Shown here in pieces: positions 59,891-64,000 of a stretch of 64,000 nucleotides of DNA. A model generated the notes under the pieces. That model saw nothing but the letters and a program-made list of their open reading frames with translations, did no database searches and had not been told where the DNA came from. The stretch covers positions 3,627,001 through 3,691,000 of the forward strand of contig NZ_CP094351.1 in NCBI RefSeq assembly GCF_022807995.1. Direction: 5' to 3'. Every line of letters starts with the position of its first letter. Within the stretch, counting starts at the first letter, position 1. The DNA is from Pseudomonas orientalis (GTDB taxonomy: Bacteria; Pseudomonadota; Gammaproteobacteria; Pseudomonadales; Pseudomonadaceae). A program made the position numbers and the translations under genes.

Positions 59891-60775
59891 TTACGCCAGC
59901 TGAAATGCCGGATGGCCGCGCAATGCCGTTACACACTCATCGACAAAACTGCGCACGCGCATCGACGCATGGCGGCCTTCGCGGTACACCACCTGCACCG
60001 GAACCGCAGGCAGCTCAAAGCCCTGCAATACGCGATGCAGCCGGCCACTGGCCAGATGCTCATGCACCGGGTAGTTCAGGCAGCGCAGCAACCCCGCGCC
60101 GGTCACGGCCGCATTGATCGTGCCTTGTACCGTGGCGCAGCGCAGACGTGCGCGGGCCTTGAGCTGACAGTGCGCGAAGTCCCACTGCACGGGGTCGGCA
60201 TGGGCGATCAGATGATGCTGCCTGAGGGCGTCGGGATGCAGCGGCTCGCCGTGGGTGGCAAGGTAATCGGGACTGGCGCAGAGGATATACCGCACATGCC
60301 CCACCGGTCGCGCGATCAATGAAGAGCTGGGCAACTCGCCCACCAGCACCGCCACGTCCAGCCCTTCCTCATGCAGGTTCGGGTAGTAGTCGTGGTAGCG
60401 GGCGACCAGGCGCACCAGCGGGTAACGCTCCATGTACGCGGCCAGTACCGGCGCCATCACATAGCGGCTGAACAGCAACGGCATGAATACGCGCAGATTG
60501 CCCTGGGCCTGGCTATGCAAACCCTTGGCCGAGGCTTCGGCCGCCTCCACCGCCGCCAACAGCCGCACGCAATCGACCATATAGGCAGTGCCTGCCTCGG
60601 TGAGGCTGACCCCCCGGGTGCTGCGCTGCAACAACCCCACACGCAAACGCGCCTCCAGACGCGCAATCGCGCGTACCAGGGTCGGGCCCGAGACCTGTGC
60701 AAAGCGCGCCGCCGCCGCCAGGCTTGGCTGCCCGGCCAGCGCCACGAACAATTGCATGTCGCGATAGCGTTCCAT
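59891..60775 (-). CDS. LysR-family transcriptional regulator
   Basis: This 294-residue protein has the LysR helix-turn-helix (FVALAGQPSLAAAARFAQVS, GPTLVRAIARLEARLRVGL) and a type 2 periplasmic-binding-like effector domain. Its ATG shares bases with the stop of the second LysR gene upstream. Neighbouring redox genes (PNPOx-like, GST, AKR) are possible targets. Confidence 0.88.
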   Translation of the reverse strand: MERYRDMQLFVALAGQPSLAAAARFAQVSGPTLVRAIARLEARLRVGLLQRSTRGVSLTEAGTAYMVDCVRLLAAVEAAEASAKGLHSQAQGNLRVFMPLLFSRYVMAPVLAAYMERYPLVRLVARYHDYYPNLHEEGLDVAVLVGELPSSSLIARPVGHVRYILCASPDYLATHGEPLHPDALRQHHLIAHADPVQWDFAHCQLKARARLRCATVQGTINAAVTGAGLLRCLNYPVHEHLASGRLHRVLQGFELPAVPVQVVYREGRHASMRVRSFVDECVTALRGHPAFQLA

Positions 60776-61695
60776 CAGCCGCGCGCCGGCGTCATCGGCT
60801 TCAGGGCCACGTCATGCCCCAGGCGCTCGGCAAGAAAATCCACGAATGTGCTGACCTTGGCCGGCATTCGACCGTTGCTCTGGAACACCACCCGGATCGG
60901 CAGCGCGGTCGGCTCGAAATCCTGCAGGACAATCTCCAGCTCACCCGCCGCCACCGCCGCCGCAACCTGATAGGACAGCACCCGGGTCATGCCCCACCCC
61001 AGCCGCGCCAGGTTGATCGCGGCATTGTTTGCAGTGACTACCAGGCGCGGCTCGATCGGCACCGTCAGCGGCACGCCGGCGTCGACAAAGGCCCACTCGC
61101 TCACCCGCTGGCTGGCGGATGAGGCAACGATCTTCGCTTCAAGCAAGTGCTCGGGCCGCCGAGGTTGCCCATGCCGTGCGAGGTAAGCGGGCGATGCGCA
61201 CACGACCCGGCGCACTTCGCCGACCTCAATCGCCTGCTGCCCCGGCTCGTGCAGATGACCGATGCGCACGGCCACGTCGACCCCTTCGTCGCTCATATTG
61301 ACGACGCGGTCGACCAGCAAGGCATTGATGTTCACTTGGGGAAAACGGTCCAGATACTCCCCCAGCGCCGGCGCCACGAACAATTCGCCGAACAGCACCG
61401 GGGCGGTCACGTTCAGTTGGCCGCAGGGGATCGAATAGCTGCCCGCCGCCGCTTCCTCCGCCTCGCTCAGCTCGGCAAGGATGCGCCGGCAGTCTTCCAG
61501 GTAACGCTGCCCGGCTTCGGTCAGGTGCAGACTGCGGGTGGTGCGCGCCAGCAGTTGGGTACCAATGCGTTGTTCCATGGCGGCAATCGCCCGGGTCACG
61601 CTGGGCGGCGAGGTGTTCAGACGCCGCGCGGCAGCGGCAAAGCCTGCTTCTTCGGCTACCGCGAGGAACACCTGCATTTCATGAAAACGATCCAT
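60775..61695 (-). CDS. LysR-family transcriptional regulator (second of pair)
   Basis: This 306-residue protein has the LysR helix-turn-helix (FLAVAEEAGFAAAARRLNTS, PPSVTRAIAAMEQRIGTQL). It is the first of two overlapping LysR genes, joined by a TGATG overlap, a tight arrangement that suggests they act together. A GST gene lies 15 nt upstream on the same strand, so the three may be one transcript. Confidence 0.88.
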   Translation of the reverse strand: MDRFHEMQVFLAVAEEAGFAAAARRLNTSPPSVTRAIAAMEQRIGTQLLARTTRSLHLTEAGQRYLEDCRRILAELSEAEEAAAGSYSIPCGQLNVTAPVLFGELFVAPALGEYLDRFPQVNINALLVDRVVNMSDEGVDVAVRIGHLHEPGQQAIEVGEVRRVVCASPAYLARHGQPRRPEHLLEAKIVASSASQRVSEWAFVDAGVPLTVPIEPRLVVTANNAAINLARLGWGMTRVLSYQVAAAVAAGELEIVLQDFEPTALPIRVVFQSNGRMPAKVSTFVDFLAERLGHDVALKPMTPARG

Positions 61696-61710
61696 CGACG
61701 CCCCTTGGAA

Positions 61711-62343
61711 TTACTGTAATTGCAGACCCACCACCGTGCGCGGCATACCGACGAAACCCGGCAATGCTTCGATGCTGGCGAGCCAGGCGCGCACCTGAGG
61801 ATAGTCGGCCAGCGACACATTGCCTTCCGGCGCATGGGCCACGTAGGTGTAGAAGGCGATATCGGCAATGCTCGGCAGGTCGCCGGCCAGAAAGCGGCTC
61901 TCGCCCAGTTGCTGCTCCATCACGTTCAGCAGGGCATGGGCGCGGTTGATCGCAACGGCTGTGTCCACCTCGGCGCCAAACACCGTGGCCAGGCGCGCCG
62001 TGGCGGGCCCGGCATGCAGCTGACCGGCCGCCGTCGAGAGCCAACGCTGCACACGTGCCTGCCCGACCGGGTCAGCGGGCAGCCACTGGCCGTTGCCATA
62101 GGTGTTGGCGAGGTACACCAGAATCGCGTTGGAGTCGGCCAGTACCGTGCCGCCGTCGTCAATCACCGGCACCTGGCCGAAGCGGTTGAGGGTGGCGAGG
62201 AATTCGGGCGATTTATGCGCACCTTGCTTGAGGTCCACCAGGATAAATTCCATGGGCAGGCCCAGCAGGGAGAGCATCAGTTCGACCCGGTGGGAGTGGC
62301 CGGACAGGGGAAGACCGTACAGTTTGATTGCAGGCTGGGTCAT
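61711..62343 (-). CDS. Glutathione S-transferase
   Basis: This 210-residue GST has the thioredoxin-like N-terminal domain (IKLYGLPLSGHSHRVELML, with a Ser at the glutathione site), the cis-Pro segment FGQVPVIDDGGTVLADSNAI and an all-helical C-terminal domain. ATG 62343 (MTQPAIKLYG) is the natural start; 18 residues of open frame upstream are excluded. It could conjugate or reduce electrophiles. Confidence 0.9.
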   Translation of the reverse strand: MTQPAIKLYGLPLSGHSHRVELMLSLLGLPMEFILVDLKQGAHKSPEFLATLNRFGQVPVIDDGGTVLADSNAILVYLANTYGNGQWLPADPVGQARVQRWLSTAAGQLHAGPATARLATVFGAEVDTAVAINRAHALLNVMEQQLGESRFLAGDLPSIADIAFYTYVAHAPEGNVSLADYPQVRAWLASIEALPGFVGMPRTVVGLQLQ

Positions 62344-62547
62344 GAAGTGCTCCAAAGAATAGGTATCGACGCCAGGCATATTCTCCCCCTGTAGCACTTA
62401 GCGGAATGGTCACGACTGACAATCCAGCATTTCACCTGATGAAACAATCCGGCGCTAAGCCAAACACCGAATTTCCATAAAAAAAATTCAAACTATCGCC
62501 CCTCCCATCGTTCACACCTTCACGTGCAACGCAATGTAGGAGGCAAC

Positions 62548-63624
62548 ATGCAATACCGACAACTGGGTCATTCCGGCCTGCTGGTCTCGGAAATCATCCT
62601 GGGCACCGTGCCGTTTGGCGGTCGCGCCGAGTTCGAGAAATGCGGCGCGGTGGACGTGCCCCAGGCCAGGCGCATGTTCGATATCGCGTTCGACGCCGGG
62701 GTGAATATGATCGACACCGCCGACCTGTACTCCCACGGCCTGGCCGAGGAGGTGGTCGGCAAAGCCCTGGGCGACAAGCGCAACGATATCCTGCTGGCGA
62801 CCAAGGGCCGCAGCCCGGTGGACCAGAACCCGAACAATTCCGGCTCGTCGCGCTACCACTTGATTCGCGCCTGTGAAGCCAGTTTGAAGCGCCTGGGCAC
62901 CGACCATATCGACTTGTACCAACTGCACAACTGGGACGGCCTGACGCCCATCGAAGAAACCCTTGAAGCGCTGCGCCTGTTGGTGGGCTCGGGCAAGATC
63001 CGCTACTTTGGCACCAGCAACTTCACCGCCTGGCAAATGATGAAAGCCCTGGGCAAGGCGGAGTTGCACGGCATGCTCAAGCCGATTACCCAGCAGATCT
63101 ACTACACCCCCGAATCCCGCGAGGCCGAGTACGAGCTGCTGCCGCTGGCGCTGGACCAGAATATCGGCACGCTGGTGTGGGGACCGATGGGTGAAGGCCT
63201 GCTGACCGGCTCGACCCGGCGCGGGCATAAACCGCCGGCCAATACCCGCCAGGGCAGCGGCTGGCCGGAACCCTACGTGCATGACCAGGAACGGGCGCTG
63301 GATATCATCGAAACCCTGGCCGCCGTGGGCGATGAACACGGTGTGTCGGTGGCGCGCACCTGCCTGGCGTGGCTCAAGGATCGCCCGGGGATCACCTCGC
63401 TGATTATCGGCGCCCGCACCGAAGAGCATCTGCGCGACAACCTCGCGGCAACCGAGCTGAAACTGACCGAGGAGCAATCCTCACGCATCGAAGCCGTGAC
63501 GCGTCGCCAACCGCTGTATCCGTACTGGCATCGGTTTACTGCGGGCATTGATCGCTTCGATCCGGCGGAACAGCCGTTCCTTGCCGAGCATCAAAAAACC
63601 ATGGATGCACGCAAGGACAAATAG
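62548..63624 (+). CDS. Aldo/keto reductase
   Basis: This 358-residue protein is an NADPH-dependent aldo/keto reductase with the catalytic tetrad: Asp and Tyr in DTADLYSHGLAEEV, Lys in LLATKGRSP and His in LYQLHNWDG. A Ser/Arg-rich cofactor loop occurs near the C-terminus (LIIGARTEEHLRDN). ATG 62548 has a perfect AGGAGG site 4 nt upstream, so the longer frame from 62524 is rejected. It is divergent from the GST gene and shares its intergenic promoter region. Confidence 0.92.
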   Translation: MQYRQLGHSGLLVSEIILGTVPFGGRAEFEKCGAVDVPQARRMFDIAFDAGVNMIDTADLYSHGLAEEVVGKALGDKRNDILLATKGRSPVDQNPNNSGSSRYHLIRACEASLKRLGTDHIDLYQLHNWDGLTPIEETLEALRLLVGSGKIRYFGTSNFTAWQMMKALGKAELHGMLKPITQQIYYTPESREAEYELLPLALDQNIGTLVWGPMGEGLLTGSTRRGHKPPANTRQGSGWPEPYVHDQERALDIIETLAAVGDEHGVSVARTCLAWLKDRPGITSLIIGARTEEHLRDNLAATELKLTEEQSSRIEAVTRRQPLYPYWHRFTAGIDRFDPAEQPFLAEHQKTMDARKDK

Positions 63625-63693
63625 CGCCTGAACGCAGCACATCAACAGGTGGGAGAGGCTAGCGCCCTCTCACCTTTGATAAGGGAGATTGTT

Positions 63694-63936
63694 TTGATCG
63701 CACAAATCATGATCGCCGCCCTCGGCGTCGTCGCCATCTGGTTCAGCCAGAGCAAACGCCTCAAAGTACGCCGCTACGCCTGCCTGTTCGGCATGGCCGG
63801 CCAGCCGTTCTGGTTCTGGTCGTCGATCAATGCCGAGCAATGGGGCATTGTGTTGCTCAGCTGCTTCTACACAGTGGCCTGGGCCAAGGGCATCAAGACT
63901 CACTGGATTGATCGCAAGCCCGATGAACCGGTCTGA
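63694..63936 (+). CDS. Small two-helix membrane protein
   Basis: This 80-residue protein has two hydrophobic segments (IAQIMIAALGVVAIWF and EQWGIVLLSCFYTVAWA) and a short charged tail. It starts at TTG 63694 with AAGGGAG upstream; an in-frame ATG at 63709 is the other choice. I do not recognise the family. It follows the aldo/keto reductase gene by 69 nt. Confidence 0.6.
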   Translation: MIAQIMIAALGVVAIWFSQSKRLKVRRYACLFGMAGQPFWFWSSINAEQWGIVLLSCFYTVAWAKGIKTHWIDRKPDEPV

Positions 63937-64000
63937 GTTTGCAATCGGCCGCCACACTGCCTATATTTCCCGCCTGGCGCTCTCTACGCCACCTTCCGCG

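Overview
The window looks like a piece of a Pseudomonas chromosome from the P. fluorescens group. The DNA is GC-rich. It carries pyoverdine genes (pvdA, pvdRT-opmQ), a bkd branched-chain keto acid dehydrogenase operon, a lipopeptide-type NRPS with its LuxR regulator, and many copies of the short palindromic REP sequences typical of this group. No tRNA, rRNA, CRISPR array, transposase or integrase gene was seen.

Layout. 0-1.3 kb: copC-copD copper genes. 1.5-8.8 kb: a hexuronate uptake and oxidation locus (OprD-type porin, uronate dehydrogenase, SMP-30 lactonase, TRAP transporter PQM, aldose epimerase). Matching operator-like sequences lie before the porin and the dehydrogenase. 8.8-11.6 kb: an EmrAB-type efflux pair. 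11.6-12.3 kb: repeats. 12.3-13.8 kb: a DASS anion symporter. 13.9-17.3 kb: a sulfide detoxification unit (TauE, sulfide:quinone reductase, BigR-like sensor, persulfide-dioxygenase-like hydrolase). 17.5-24.4 kb: bkdR, bkdA1-A2-B-lpdV and ilvE. 24.5-27.6 kb: a double-GNAT acetyltransferase and a radical-SAM/DUF4130 pair with a LexA box. 27.7-34.4 kb: pvdA, an ECF sigma factor and pvdR-pvdT-opmQ, with PvdS-type boxes before pvdA and pvdR.

34.5-44 kb is an accessory stretch. It holds a serine-less alpha/beta-hydrolase, a Vps62-domain protein with a pore-former-like C-terminal half, a LysR regulator, a secreted protein with PPC-like repeats behind a near-perfect LexA box, and an AttE/AttFG/AttH ABC-lipocalin operon. 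44-48.1 kb: ais-like phosphatase and two ArnT-type lipid A glycosyltransferases. 48.1-57.6 kb: a REPIN-rich, tandemly duplicated segment, then a two-module NRPS (C-A-T-C-A-T, first residue predicted Leu, no thioesterase), its LuxR regulator and an outer-membrane efflux lipoprotein. 58.2-58.8 kb: a structured RNA resembling a phage C4 antisense RNA, a 16-codon leader ORF and a DUF6124 gene. 58.9-63.9 kb: a redox and detoxification group (PNPOx-like protein, two overlapping LysR genes, GST, aldo/keto reductase) and a small membrane protein.

The strongest leads for undescribed biology are the Vps62/pore-former-like protein, the SOS-controlled secreted protein, the LexA-linked radical-SAM pair, and the C4-like RNA/leader-peptide switch. 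The REP elements also show nesting, apical insertions, tandem duplication and capture of a gene's 3' end. All identifications come from reading the sequence by eye; no database search was run.
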